From NCBI GenBank assembly GCA_004525055.1, contig SPDF01000030.1, forward strand, positions 1-11,071: DNA of 11,071 nt. Direction: 5' to 3'. Origin of the DNA: Gemmatimonadales bacterium. Lineage in GTDB: Bacteria; Gemmatimonadota; Gemmatimonadetes; Gemmatimonadales; GWC2-71-9. Under the pieces are notes generated by a model. The model was given only the letters and a program-made list of their open reading frames with translations. It did not search any database and had not been told where the DNA came from. Both the position numbers and the translations under genes were made by a program. Shown one piece after another: positions 1 through 9,966 of this stretch. How positions within the stretch are numbered: the stretch's first letter is position 1; each line of letters opens with the position of its first letter.

Positions 1-261
1 CTGGCGCTGGCTGCGTAAGCTGAGCTAACGCTCGCTTGACGCTCCTCCGGTTCATTGAGCCCGCCCGGGGCGCGGTGGATCGGATCGAAAATCCGGGCTG
101 GCTGAGCGCGGTCCTCCGACGTGCGAGGCGAGACTTCAGGAGGTGGTCCCCAAAGCGGCCGATTCCTTGCCGGGTTGGGGAGACGCAAGAAGAGGGATCT
201 ACGCACGTAGATGCGGTTCTGGAACCACACTCGGACCAGGGTTCGATTCCCTGCGCCTCCA
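1..261 (+). ncRNA. ssrA: tmRNA (transfer-messenger RNA), 3' part, cut by the window start
   Basis: tmRNA rescues stalled ribosomes by acting first as an alanyl-tRNA and then as a short mRNA that adds a degradation tag. Bases 1-18 read Leu-Ala-Leu-Ala-Ala-stop (TAA at 16-18), the typical end of the tag. The 3' end is tRNA-like: a T stem caggg (237-241), loop ttcgatt (242-248), stem ccctg (249-253), the acceptor strand cgcctcc (254-260) and discriminator A at 261. CCA is not encoded (the next bases are TCA), so it would be added after transcription. The segment ctacgcacgtag (199-210) resembles the conserved stretch before the tRNA-like domain in other tmRNAs. Between tag and 3' domain are local hairpins, such as cggat/atccg (81-95) and cctcc/ggagg (113-143), that suit pseudoknot helices. 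The 5' half, including the resume codon and a predicted GGAGGCG acceptor strand, lies upstream of the window. Confidence 0.93.
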
Positions 262-262
262 T

Positions 263-305
263 CATCGGCCGCCAGGCACCGGGCATTCTCGTCCGGCGGC
301 CGATG
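263..305 (+). terminator. Hairpin just after tmRNA, likely transcription terminator
   Basis: CATCGGCCGCC at 263-273 is perfectly complementary to GGCGGCCGATG at 295-305, giving an 11-bp GC-rich stem with a 21-base loop. It begins two bases after the mature tmRNA 3' end, where a terminator and processing signal would be expected. No clear T tract follows (ccgttccctaac), so it is not a textbook intrinsic terminator; it could also guide 3' trimming. The stretch 306-436 between it and the sulfatase leader shows no gene, and I could not assign a convincing promoter in it. Confidence 0.6.
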
Positions 306-478
306 CCGTTCCCTAACAAATCCTTCATATACACTTCAGGTGACCCGCTGCATGTTCCATTTGCCTGTTCGCCGTTAGGCCTGATGCCGGTCTGGTAGAC
401 ATTCCGGCCGGTTCTCGTATTTTTCGACTATTCCGGGGAGGCCGCAGGTGACCTTCCTCACGGGACACTCCCATCCGC

Positions 479-483
479 AGGAG
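479..483 (+). promoter_or_regulatory. Ribosome binding site deciding the sulfatase start
   Basis: AGGAG at 479-483 lies six bases before the ATG at 490. That ATG puts a classical signal peptide at the very N-terminus, so it is preferred. A second good site, GGAGG at 437-441, lies six bases before an in-frame GTG at 448 and would add 14 residues. Confidence 0.6.
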
Positions 484-489
484 CTTCGA

Positions 490-3012
490 ATGAACCGCAG
501 CACGCACACCTGGCGACATTTCTACTCACTCCTTGTGGCCACGACACTCGTCGCGATGCCGCTTGCCGCCCAGCAGACGACCGGCAAGCCGGGATCGCCG
601 AGCGCCACGACGACCATTGACGGGAAGCGACTCCCTGCGCCCGACCCCGCGTTTGGGGGTGTCATCAAAGATGGCGCCCTGCAATCGACGCCCTGGTGGG
701 CGCCGCGCATTGTCCCGCCGGCCGGCGCGCCAAACGTGCTGCTGATCATTACCGATGACGCCGGATTCGGCGTGCCCAGCACCTTCGGCGGCGTGATCCC
801 AACCCCGACCATGGACCGAATCGCGAACGAGGGCCTTCGCTACAACCGGATGTTCTCGACGGCGCTCTGCTCCCCGACGCGCGCGGCCCTCATCACCGGG
901 CGCAACCACCACTCGGCCGGCTTCGGCGTCATCTCGGAGCAGTCCACCGGCTTCCCCGGCTACAACAGCATCATCGAAATGGACAAGGCGACGATCGGCC
1001 GGATGCTGGTCGACAACGGGTACTCCACGTCGTGGTTCGGCAAGGATCACAACGTGCCCGCCTTCCAGGCCAGCCAGGTCGGGCCCTTCGACCAGTGGCC
1101 GACCGGGATGGGCTTCGAGTACTTCTACGGGTTCATTGGGGGCGACGCCAACCAGTGGCAGCCGAACCTCTTCCGCAACACGACCCAGATTTATCCGTAC
1201 ACCGGCGCGGCGCCGGGCACCTGGAACCTGGTCACTGCCATGGCGGACGACGCCATCGACTGGATCAGCCGGATGCACCAGACCGATCCCAGCAAGCCGC
1301 TCTTCATCAAGTACGCACCCGGCGCCACCCACGCGCCACACCACCCGACCAAGGAATGGGTGGACAAGATTCAGGCGATGCACCTCTTCGACGGGGGCTA
1401 CAATCAGTTGCGCGAGACTATCTTCGCCAACCAGAAGCGGCTCGGCGTGATCCCGCAGGACACGAAGCTCACGCCCTGGCCGAACGACGTCCTGAAGCCA
1501 TGGGACCAGCTCACGCCCATGGAGCAGAAGCTCTTCATCCGCCAGGTCGAGGTGTTCGCCGCCTACGCGGCGTACAGCGACTATGAAATCGGCCGTGTTG
1601 TCCAGGCCTTCGAGGATATCGGCCGGCTCGACAACACGCTGATCATCTACATCAACGGCGACAATGGCACCAGCGCCGAGGGCGGACCGCTTGGCACGCC
1701 CAACGAGGTGGCGTTCTTCAACGGCGTCAACATGATGCCGGTCGAGACCCAGATGAAGTGGTATGATGTGTGGGGCACCGAGGAGACGTACAACCACATG
1801 TCCGCCGGCTGGTCGTGGGCCTTCGACACCCCCTTCGACTGGTTCAAGCAGAACGCCTCCCGGCTGGGCGGCATCAACCAGAACATGGTCGTCTCCTGGC
1901 CGGCGCGGATCAAGGACAAGGGCGGGCTGCGGCAGCAGCTCGTGCACGTCATCGATGTGGTGCCTACGGTGCTCGAGGCGGCTGGCCTCCACGCGCCGGA
2001 GACGGTGGACGGCATCACGCAGGCGCCGATCGAGGGCACCAGCTTCCTGTACACCTTTGATGCGGCCAACGCCAAGGTGACCACCCGCCACAACACGCAG
2101 TACTTCGAGATGATGGGGCAGTGGGCGCTCTACAAGGATGGCTGGTTCCTGAGCACCAAGGTGAATCGCGCGCCGTGGGAGGCCTTCGGCCCCGCGAACC
2201 CCGATCCGCTGAACAACCAGGTGTTTCAGCTCTACAACCTCGACAGCGATTTCTCGCAGACGAACGACATCGCGGCGAAGAATCCGCAGAAGGTCAAGGA
2301 GATGCGGGCGGCGTTCCTGCAGGAGGCGAAGAAGTATCAGGTCCTGCCGCTCGACGCGTCTGTGGCGGGCCGGATCGTGGCCCCCCGGCCGAACATCACC
2401 GCCGGGCGGACCGAATATGTCTACACCCATCGGATGGTCGGCCTGCCGCAGGGCGATTCGCCGCTCCTGCTGAACACCTCGTACACGGTCACTGCGGACA
2501 TCACGGTGCCGAAGGGCGGCGCCGAGGGAATGCTCCTGACCTCGGGCGGACGGTTCGGCGGCTACGGATTCTACCTGCTGAAGGGAAAGCCGGTCTGGAC
2601 CTGGAACATGATCGACCTGGAGCGCATCCAGTGGCAGGGCCCGGACGCGCTGGCGCCCGGCCAGCACACGGTCGAGTTTGAGTTCGTGTATGACGGCAAG
2701 GGCCCCGGCACGCTGGCCTTCAACAACTTCACCGGCGTGGGGCAGGGCGGAACCGGCACGCTGAAGGTGGACGGCAAGGTCGTCGCCACCAAGAAGATGG
2801 CCAAGACGATGCCGATGATCCTCCAGTGGGACGAAAGCTTTGACATTGGCTCGGACACGGAAACCGGCGTCTATGACACCGACTATACCCCGCCGTTCAC
2901 CTTCACCGGCACGCTGCACAAGCTGACGCTGAAGCTGGACCGGCCGCAGCTGTCGCCCGCCGACATCCAGAAGCTGCAGGAGGCCATGGCTGCCGCGGGG
3001 GACAACAAGTAG
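490..3012 (+). CDS. Secreted arylsulfatase-type sulfatase (formylglycine-dependent, type I)
   Basis: Predicted to hydrolyse sulfate esters outside the cytoplasm; the natural substrate is not evident. The 840-residue product starts with a Sec-type signal peptide (hydrophobic about residues 11-27, likely cleavage PLAA|QQ after residue 27). The sulfatase domain spans roughly 80-620. NVLLIITDD (82-90) supplies metal-binding Asp89/Asp90. CSPTR (127-131) matches the CxPxR signature whose Cys is oxidised to formylglycine. GKDHN (184-188), ATHAPHH (279-285) and NGDNG (389-393) fit the remaining active-site Lys, His and Asp/Asn positions. Residues about 640-820 form a Gly/Thr-rich, probably beta-sandwich C-terminal domain, as in the long (about 780 residues) arylsulfatases of the mycobacterial AtsD kind. 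A formylglycine-generating enzyme is needed but not seen here. The gene stands alone between tmRNA and a convergent operon. An in-frame GTG at 448 is an alternative start. Confidence 0.93.
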   Translation: MNRSTHTWRHFYSLLVATTLVAMPLAAQQTTGKPGSPSATTTIDGKRLPAPDPAFGGVIKDGALQSTPWWAPRIVPPAGAPNVLLIITDDAGFGVPSTFGGVIPTPTMDRIANEGLRYNRMFSTALCSPTRAALITGRNHHSAGFGVISEQSTGFPGYNSIIEMDKATIGRMLVDNGYSTSWFGKDHNVPAFQASQVGPFDQWPTGMGFEYFYGFIGGDANQWQPNLFRNTTQIYPYTGAAPGTWNLVTAMADDAIDWISRMHQTDPSKPLFIKYAPGATHAPHHPTKEWVDKIQAMHLFDGGYNQLRETIFANQKRLGVIPQDTKLTPWPNDVLKPWDQLTPMEQKLFIRQVEVFAAYAAYSDYEIGRVVQAFEDIGRLDNTLIIYINGDNGTSAEGGPLGTPNEVAFFNGVNMMPVETQMKWYDVWGTEETYNHMSAGWSWAFDTPFDWFKQNASRLGGINQNMVVSWPARIKDKGGLRQQLVHVIDVVPTVLEAAGLHAPETVDGITQAPIEGTSFLYTFDAANAKVTTRHNTQYFEMMGQWALYKDGWFLSTKVNRAPWEAFGPANPDPLNNQVFQLYNLDSDFSQTNDIAAKNPQKVKEMRAAFLQEAKKYQVLPLDASVAGRIVAPRPNITAGRTEYVYTHRMVGLPQGDSPLLLNTSYTVTADITVPKGGAEGMLLTSGGRFGGYGFYLLKGKPVWTWNMIDLERIQWQGPDALAPGQHTVEFEFVYDGKGPGTLAFNNFTGVGQGGTGTLKVDGKVVATKKMAKTMPMILQWDESFDIGSDTETGVYDTDYTPPFTFTGTLHKLTLKLDRPQLSPADIQKLQEAMAAAGDNK

Positions 3013-3043
3013 CGAGAAGTTCTCCCGAAGCGCGCAGAACGAG

Positions 3044-3081
3044 ACCGGGGACCCCAGGGCAATTGCCCTGGGGTCCCCGGT
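3044..3081. terminator. 38-base perfect palindrome, probable terminator between convergent genes
   Basis: Bases 3044-3081 are a perfect inverted repeat centred between 3062 and 3063. As RNA they fold into a 17-bp, very GC-rich stem with an AAUU loop. It lies 31 bases after the sulfatase stop and 29 bases from the purE stop, so it can serve both converging transcripts. On the + strand it runs into TTTCTT (3080-3085 region), which suits termination of the sulfatase mRNA; on the - strand the T run is poor. The rest of the 98-base gap (3013-3110) shows nothing else. Confidence 0.85.
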
Positions 3082-3110
3082 TTCTTGCGTTCGCTGCCCT
3101 GCTGCCCCGC

Positions 3111-3605
3111 CTAGATATGCCCCTCCAGATCAATCTTCTTGATCTTCTCCTCCTGCTCCTTCCGGAACTCCACCAGCTTCTTCGCCAAGGCCTTGTCGTT
3201 CAGGGCGAGCATCGACACGGCGAAGAGCGCCGCGTTGTGGGCGCCGGCGTCGCCGATGGCGAAGGTCGCCACCGGGATGCCCGCGGGCATCTGGACGGTG
3301 GAGAGGAGCGAGTCCATGCCTTTCAGGTGCTGGCTCGGCATGGGAACGCCCAGGACGGGCAGCGTCGTGCCGGCCGCCATGACGCCGGCCAGGTGCGCCG
3401 CCATTCCTGCCGCGGCGATGATGCAGGCCAGGCCGCGGTCCTTCGCGGTCGTGGCGTACTCGTGGGCCAGGGCGGGGGAGCGGTGCGCCGAGATGACTCG
3501 GCTCTCACAGGGGATGCCGAAATGCGCTAGCCGGTTGGCCGCATGGAGCATCACCGGCCAGTCTGAAGCGCTGCCCATCACGATACCTACCAGGGGAGTT
3601 GTCAT
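3111..3605 (-). CDS. purE: N5-carboxyaminoimidazole ribonucleotide mutase, PurE class I
   Basis: Catalyses rearrangement of N5-CAIR to CAIR in de novo purine synthesis (cytoplasm). The 164-residue product has the family's usual length and motifs: GSASDW (11-16) for the phosphate/substrate loop, SAHRSP (39-44) with the likely catalytic His41, AAAGMAAHLAGV (64-75), GVP (86-88) and the stretch QMPAGIPVATFAIG (105-118) followed by AGAHNAAL. The lysine/glutamate-rich tail (about 140-158) looks helical. The resemblance to E. coli PurE favours class I, which works with the ATP-dependent PurK; purK is not in the window. The start is ATG at 3605, sharing one base with the ppdK stop (TAATG). No clear Shine-Dalgarno precedes it, so translation probably depends on coupling to ppdK. 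A longer in-frame version reaching 3701 would lie inside ppdK and lacks family support. It is the last gene of the operon. Confidence 0.97.
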   Translation of the reverse strand: MTTPLVGIVMGSASDWPVMLHAANRLAHFGIPCESRVISAHRSPALAHEYATTAKDRGLACIIAAAGMAAHLAGVMAAGTTLPVLGVPMPSQHLKGMDSLLSTVQMPAGIPVATFAIGDAGAHNAALFAVSMLALNDKALAKKLVEFRKEQEEKIKKIDLEGHI

Positions 3606-6271
3606 TATACCGTCGCTCGTGTGCGGTCCATGGTGCCGCGCTTGGCCAGCGCCGCCTGCGCGGCGGCAAGCCGGGCGATTGGCACGCGGAAGGGGGAACA
3701 ACTGACGTAGTTCATGCCGAGATCATCGCAGAAGGCGATGGCGGCTGGCTCGCCGCCGTGCTCGCCGCAGATGCCGAGTTTGAGGTCCTGCCGGGTACGG
3801 CGCCCAAGGTCGCACGCCATCGCCACCAGCTTGCCGACACCGGCCTGATCCAGTACCTGGAAGGGGTCGTCGGGGATGATGCCGTGCTCGAGATAGTAGG
3901 GCAGGAAACTTCCGGCGTCGTCGCGCGAGAGTCCCCACGTCATCTGGGTCAGGTCGTTGGTGCCGAAGCTGAAGAACTGTGCCTCGCTGGCAATCTCGTC
4001 GGCCGTCAGCGCCGCCCGCGGCACCTCGATCATCGTCCCGAGCAGGTAGGGGACGGTCAGCTGGCGTTCCCGGAACACTTCCTCCGCCACCTGACGCACG
4101 ACAAGCGCCTGCCTCCGATACTCTACCACTGTGGAGGTCAGCGGCAGCATGACTTCGGGCTGGACCCGGCCCTTTCGTGCCGCCACGGTGCACGCGGCTT
4201 CGAAGATGGCTCGCGCTTGCATCGCGGTGATTTCCGGATGGATGATGCCGAGCCGGCATCCCCGGAGCCCGAGCATCGGATTCTGCTCACTGAGGCCGTC
4301 CACAATGTGTTGCAACTCCTTCGGGTCCCGGCCCATCTCCTTCGCCAGGTGGGCGACCTCGTCCTTGTCATGCGGCAGGAACTCGTGCAGCGGAGGGTCG
4401 AGCAGCCGGATCGTGACCGGGTAGCCTTCCATCGCTCGGAAGATCCCCTCGAAGTCACCCCGTTGCATTGGCAGGAGACGCGCCAGCGCCTTCTTGCGGC
4501 CCTCATCGTCGGAGGCGACGATCATCTCCCGCATGGCGGAGAGGCGGTCGCCCTCGAAGAACATATGCTCGGTCCGGCAGAGCCCGATCCCTTCGGCGCC
4601 GAAGTCGCGGCCCTTGTGTGCGTCTGCCGGTGTGTCGGCGTTGACGCGGATACGCAGGGTCCGCACCTTGTCGGCCCAGGCCAGGATCTTGTGGAAGTTT
4701 TCCGAGAGCTCCGGCGTCACCAGCGCCGCGCGGCCGGCCAGGACCCGTCCGGTGGCGCCGTCGAGGGTGATCCACTCCCCCTCGCCAATCCGTCGGCCGT
4801 CCACCGAGAAGTGACCCGCATCCTCGTCGATGTCGAGCTCCTGCGCTCCGGCCACGCATGGCTTGCCCATGCCCCGCGCCACCACCGCCGCGTGAGAGGT
4901 CATGCCACCGCGCGCCGTGAGGATGGCCTTCGCTTCCACCATTCCGTGGAAATCCTCGGGGCTCGTTTCGCGCCGGACCAGGATGACGGATTCGTCCTTC
5001 TTGCCGAGCTCCTCGGCCCGGTCCGCTGTAAAGACCACGGCCCCCGACGCCGCGCCGGGCGAGGCGGGCAGTCCGGTGGTGAGGAGGTCCAGTTTCGCCT
5101 TGGGGTCGATGGTCGGGTGCAGGAGCTGGTCGAGGTCCATGGGAGGGATGCGGGCGACCGCCTCCTCTTCCGTGATCAGCCCTTCCTCGACCATCTCGCA
5201 GGCGATGCGGACGGAGGCGTGGCCGGTCCGTTGGGCGCGCCGCGTCTGCAGCATGTAGAGCTTGCCATTCTCGATGGTGAACTCGAGGTCCTGCACGTCG
5301 CGGAAGTGCCGTTCCAGGGTCCGCGCGACCCGCTCCAGTTCGCCGAACGCTTTCGGGAGGGTCTCACGAAGCTTCTCGATTGGTTCGGGGTCGCGCGACC
5401 CGCTGACGACGTCCTCACCCTGGGCGTTGAGCAGGTATTCCCCATACAGCACGGCCGCGCCGGTCGAAGGATCGCGCGTGAACGCCACGCCTGTGCCGGA
5501 GCCTTCGCCGAGATTGCCATACACCATCGCCACGATGTTGACCGCGGTGCCCATCGAGTCGGGAATGTCGTGCAGTCGCCGATAGTCGATGGCTCGCTTG
5601 GTGTGCCAGCTCTCGAAGACCGCCTCGATGGCGCCCCAAAGCTGGTCCAGCGGCCGGTCCGGAAACGGTTTGCCAGTGGCGGCGGTGATATGTGCCTTGA
5701 ACTCCTGGACGAGCGCCTTCAATTCGGACGCAGGGAGGTCGATGTCGCGCTCGACGCCCGCGTTCTGCTTGCGTCGCGCCAGCATCTCCTCGAAGGGAGC
5801 CTTGGGAAGGTCATAGACCACGCCGCCATACATCTGTACGAACCGTCGGTAGGAGTCCCAGGCGAAGCCATGATTATTGCTCTTCTTTGCCAGCCCCTCG
5901 ACCGTTTCGTCGTTGAGGCCGAGGTTGAGGATCGTTTCCATCATTCCGGGCATGGACACGGCCGCCCCTGAACGCACCGAGACCAGGAGCGGATCGTCGG
6001 CGCCCCCGAAGTTCCTGCCGGTGGCCGCCTCGAGCCGCTGCAGTGCCGACTCGACTTGTTGGAGCAACCGTGGCGGAAACTGGCGGGACTCCAGGTACGC
6101 GATGCAGATGGAGCTGGCGATCGTAAAGCCTGGAGGCACCGGGATGCCGATGTTGGTCATCTCAGCCAGGCCGGCGCCCTTGCCGCCGAGGAGGTCCTTC
6201 ATCGCCGACGTGCCATCGGCGCGGCCCTGGCCGAAGAAGTAGACGAGGGGTTGGGTTATTCCACCGGTCAT
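3605..6271 (-). CDS. ppdK: Pyruvate, phosphate dikinase
   Basis: Interconverts ATP + phosphate + pyruvate with AMP + pyrophosphate + PEP. At 888 residues it is close to the usual bacterial length (about 875). The N-terminal nucleotide-binding part starts with LLGGKGAGLAEM (27-38) and continues through VSVRSGAAVSMPGMM (97-111) and a VAFTRDPSTG stretch (262-271). The swivelling phospho-histidine domain carries GGMTSHAAVVARG (455-467), with His460 as the phosphorylated residue and Thr458 beside it. The C-terminal PEP/pyruvate barrel shows GLCRTEHMF (563-571), TIRLLDPPLHEFLP (620-633) and CGEHGG (835-840), whose Cys835 is the expected acid/base. All key residues are present. The start ATG at 6271 overlaps the purF stop by four bases (ATGA), and the stop overlaps purE, so it is embedded in the purine operon. 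No strong Shine-Dalgarno is seen before it. The motif set and length favour PPDK over PEP synthase. Confidence 0.97.
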   Translation of the reverse strand: MTGGITQPLVYFFGQGRADGTSAMKDLLGGKGAGLAEMTNIGIPVPPGFTIASSICIAYLESRQFPPRLLQQVESALQRLEAATGRNFGGADDPLLVSVRSGAAVSMPGMMETILNLGLNDETVEGLAKKSNNHGFAWDSYRRFVQMYGGVVYDLPKAPFEEMLARRKQNAGVERDIDLPASELKALVQEFKAHITAATGKPFPDRPLDQLWGAIEAVFESWHTKRAIDYRRLHDIPDSMGTAVNIVAMVYGNLGEGSGTGVAFTRDPSTGAAVLYGEYLLNAQGEDVVSGSRDPEPIEKLRETLPKAFGELERVARTLERHFRDVQDLEFTIENGKLYMLQTRRAQRTGHASVRIACEMVEEGLITEEEAVARIPPMDLDQLLHPTIDPKAKLDLLTTGLPASPGAASGAVVFTADRAEELGKKDESVILVRRETSPEDFHGMVEAKAILTARGGMTSHAAVVARGMGKPCVAGAQELDIDEDAGHFSVDGRRIGEGEWITLDGATGRVLAGRAALVTPELSENFHKILAWADKVRTLRIRVNADTPADAHKGRDFGAEGIGLCRTEHMFFEGDRLSAMREMIVASDDEGRKKALARLLPMQRGDFEGIFRAMEGYPVTIRLLDPPLHEFLPHDKDEVAHLAKEMGRDPKELQHIVDGLSEQNPMLGLRGCRLGIIHPEITAMQARAIFEAACTVAARKGRVQPEVMLPLTSTVVEYRRQALVVRQVAEEVFRERQLTVPYLLGTMIEVPRAALTADEIASEAQFFSFGTNDLTQMTWGLSRDDAGSFLPYYLEHGIIPDDPFQVLDQAGVGKLVAMACDLGRRTRQDLKLGICGEHGGEPAAIAFCDDLGMNYVSCSPFRVPIARLAAAQAALAKRGTMDRTRATV

Positions 6272-7659
6272 GCCCGACTCGCGGTTAGAGGAGACGCGTG
6301 CTGGATCTTGACGACCGTGTCCGGGACGTCGGTCGGATAGTCGCCGGAGAAACAGGCGTGACAGAAGGGGCCACCGCCCGCCGCCCCCACCATGCCCTCG
6401 AGGCTGAGATAGCCGAGGGTGTCCACGCCGAGATATTCACGGATCTCCTCCATCGAATGGGTGGAGGCAATCAGCTCTTCTCGGGTGGGGGTATCGATGC
6501 CGTAGTGGCAGGGGCCGGTGATCGGAGGTGAGGCCAGCCGGAGATGCACCTCACGGGCGCCGGCGGCGCGGATCATCTGGACCAGCCCACGGCTCGTGGT
6601 GCCGCGGACAATGCTATCATCGACGACGACCACCCTCTTGCCCTCGATGATGCCGCGCACCGGATTGAACTTGATCTTGACCTTGGCCACCCGGTGTGAC
6701 TGGGTCGGCTGGATGAATGTCCGCCCGATATAGTGGTTGCGGATGAGGCCATGCTCGAGCTTGATGCCGGAGGCCTCGCTGTATCCGAGGGCCATGGCGT
6801 TGCTGCTGTCGGGCACGGAGAAGACAACGTCGGCTCCCGGGGCAGGGTGTTCCAGCGCGAGCCGCCGTCCGGCCTCACGGCGGACGCGGTCCACCGACAT
6901 CCCGAAGATGTCGCTGTCGGGCCGGGCAAAGTAGATCAGCTCGAAGACGCAGCGGCTGATCGGCTTGGCCCGAAGGGGCTGGAGCTCTTCGATCACCCCG
7001 TCGACGATGCGCACGAATTCGCCTGGCTTCAGTTCCCGCAGGAAGGTGGCGCCGACCAGGTCCAGGGCACAGGTCTCGCTGGCAACCACGACGCCGTTGC
7101 CGAGGCGGCCGAGTACCAGTGGACGGAAGCCACGAGGGTCGATGACCGCGTACAGCGTGCGCCCGACGCCGATGACGAGGCTGTAGGCGCCCTCGACCCG
7201 CTCGAGCGCCGAGCGGATCTGGAACTCAGGATCCGGCGCTTCCGACCGGGCGATGAGGTGGACCAGCACCTCGGTGTCGCTCGAGGAGGTGAAAATCGAC
7301 CCACGTTCGACGAGGACCTTTCTGACCGCTGCGGCGTTGGTCAGATTGCCGTTGTGCGCCACGGCCAGAGACCCGTCGCGGTAGTTCACCAGGCAGGGCT
7401 GCGCGTTGGCCAGGACGGTACTGCCGGTCGTTGAATACCGGGTGTGCCCGATCGCCACGTCGCCCGTGAGTTTCTGCAGGTCGGCCTCGGCGAACGTTTC
7501 CGAGACGAGGCCCATCCCCACCTTCACATGCGACTTGCCGTCCGGTGTAATCGACACGATGCCGGCGCTCTCCTGGCCGCGGTGCTGCAGGGCGTACAGC
7601 CCGAGGTAGGCCACGCGGGCCGCGTCGGGAACACAGGACACTCCCATGATTCCGCACAT
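6268..7659 (-). CDS. purF: Amidophosphoribosyltransferase (glutamine PRPP amidotransferase)
   Basis: First committed step of purine synthesis: PRPP + glutamine gives 5-phosphoribosylamine, glutamate and PPi. The 463-residue protein has an N-terminal Ntn glutaminase domain beginning Met-Cys-Gly-Ile, Cys2 being the nucleophile once Met is removed, with LQHRGQESAGI (24-34), GHTRYST (71-77) and NGNLTN (103-108). The C-terminal phosphoribosyltransferase domain carries the PRPP loop VVVVDDSIVRGTTS (343-356). Cys237, Cys384, Cys433 and Cys436 match the four 4Fe-4S ligands of Bacillus subtilis PurF. Unlike that enzyme there is no propeptide, and an in-frame stop two codons upstream rules one out. A good Shine-Dalgarno (GGAGG, 7668-7672) precedes the ATG. 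The gene follows purL after three bases and overlaps ppdK by four. Feedback control by purine nucleotides is expected from the family. Confidence 0.97.
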   Translation of the reverse strand: MCGIMGVSCVPDAARVAYLGLYALQHRGQESAGIVSITPDGKSHVKVGMGLVSETFAEADLQKLTGDVAIGHTRYSTTGSTVLANAQPCLVNYRDGSLAVAHNGNLTNAAAVRKVLVERGSIFTSSSDTEVLVHLIARSEAPDPEFQIRSALERVEGAYSLVIGVGRTLYAVIDPRGFRPLVLGRLGNGVVVASETCALDLVGATFLRELKPGEFVRIVDGVIEELQPLRAKPISRCVFELIYFARPDSDIFGMSVDRVRREAGRRLALEHPAPGADVVFSVPDSSNAMALGYSEASGIKLEHGLIRNHYIGRTFIQPTQSHRVAKVKIKFNPVRGIIEGKRVVVVDDSIVRGTTSRGLVQMIRAAGAREVHLRLASPPITGPCHYGIDTPTREELIASTHSMEEIREYLGVDTLGYLSLEGMVGAAGGGPFCHACFSGDYPTDVPDTVVKIQHASPLTASRA

Positions 7660-7662
7660 GGA

Positions 7663-9962
<2,300 letters not shown>

Positions 9963-9966
<4 letters not shown>

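Noticed and set aside
228..261. A separate tRNA gene suggested by the T-loop sequence
   Set aside because: No D arm or anticodon arm precedes it at tRNA spacing. The LALAA-stop tag upstream and the sequence before the T arm identify the 3' end of tmRNA.
328..333. TATACA as a possible -10 box for a sulfatase promoter
   Set aside because: No matching -35 box was found 16-18 bases upstream, and one weak hexamer is not enough support in this region.
36..398. Possible small protein of 120 codons overlapping the tmRNA and its hairpin
   Set aside because: The first two thirds are tmRNA sequence, and the translation shows no protein-like pattern.
526..2919. A very long open frame (797 codons) on the - strand opposite the sulfatase
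   Set aside because: Its translation is Arg/Val/Gly/His-rich with no recognisable motif, and the + strand encodes a complete sulfatase with all active-site motifs. Long antisense frames are expected in GC-rich genes.
3606..3701. An upstream extension of purE by 32 codons
   Set aside because: The added residues lie within ppdK and do not resemble PurE; family N-termini begin at the PLVGIVMGSxSDW segment, matching the ATG at 3605.
3599..5971. A 790-codon open frame on the + strand opposite ppdK
   Set aside because: It is the mirror of a fully conserved PPDK. Its translation is low-complexity and lacks family motifs, so it is a composition artefact.
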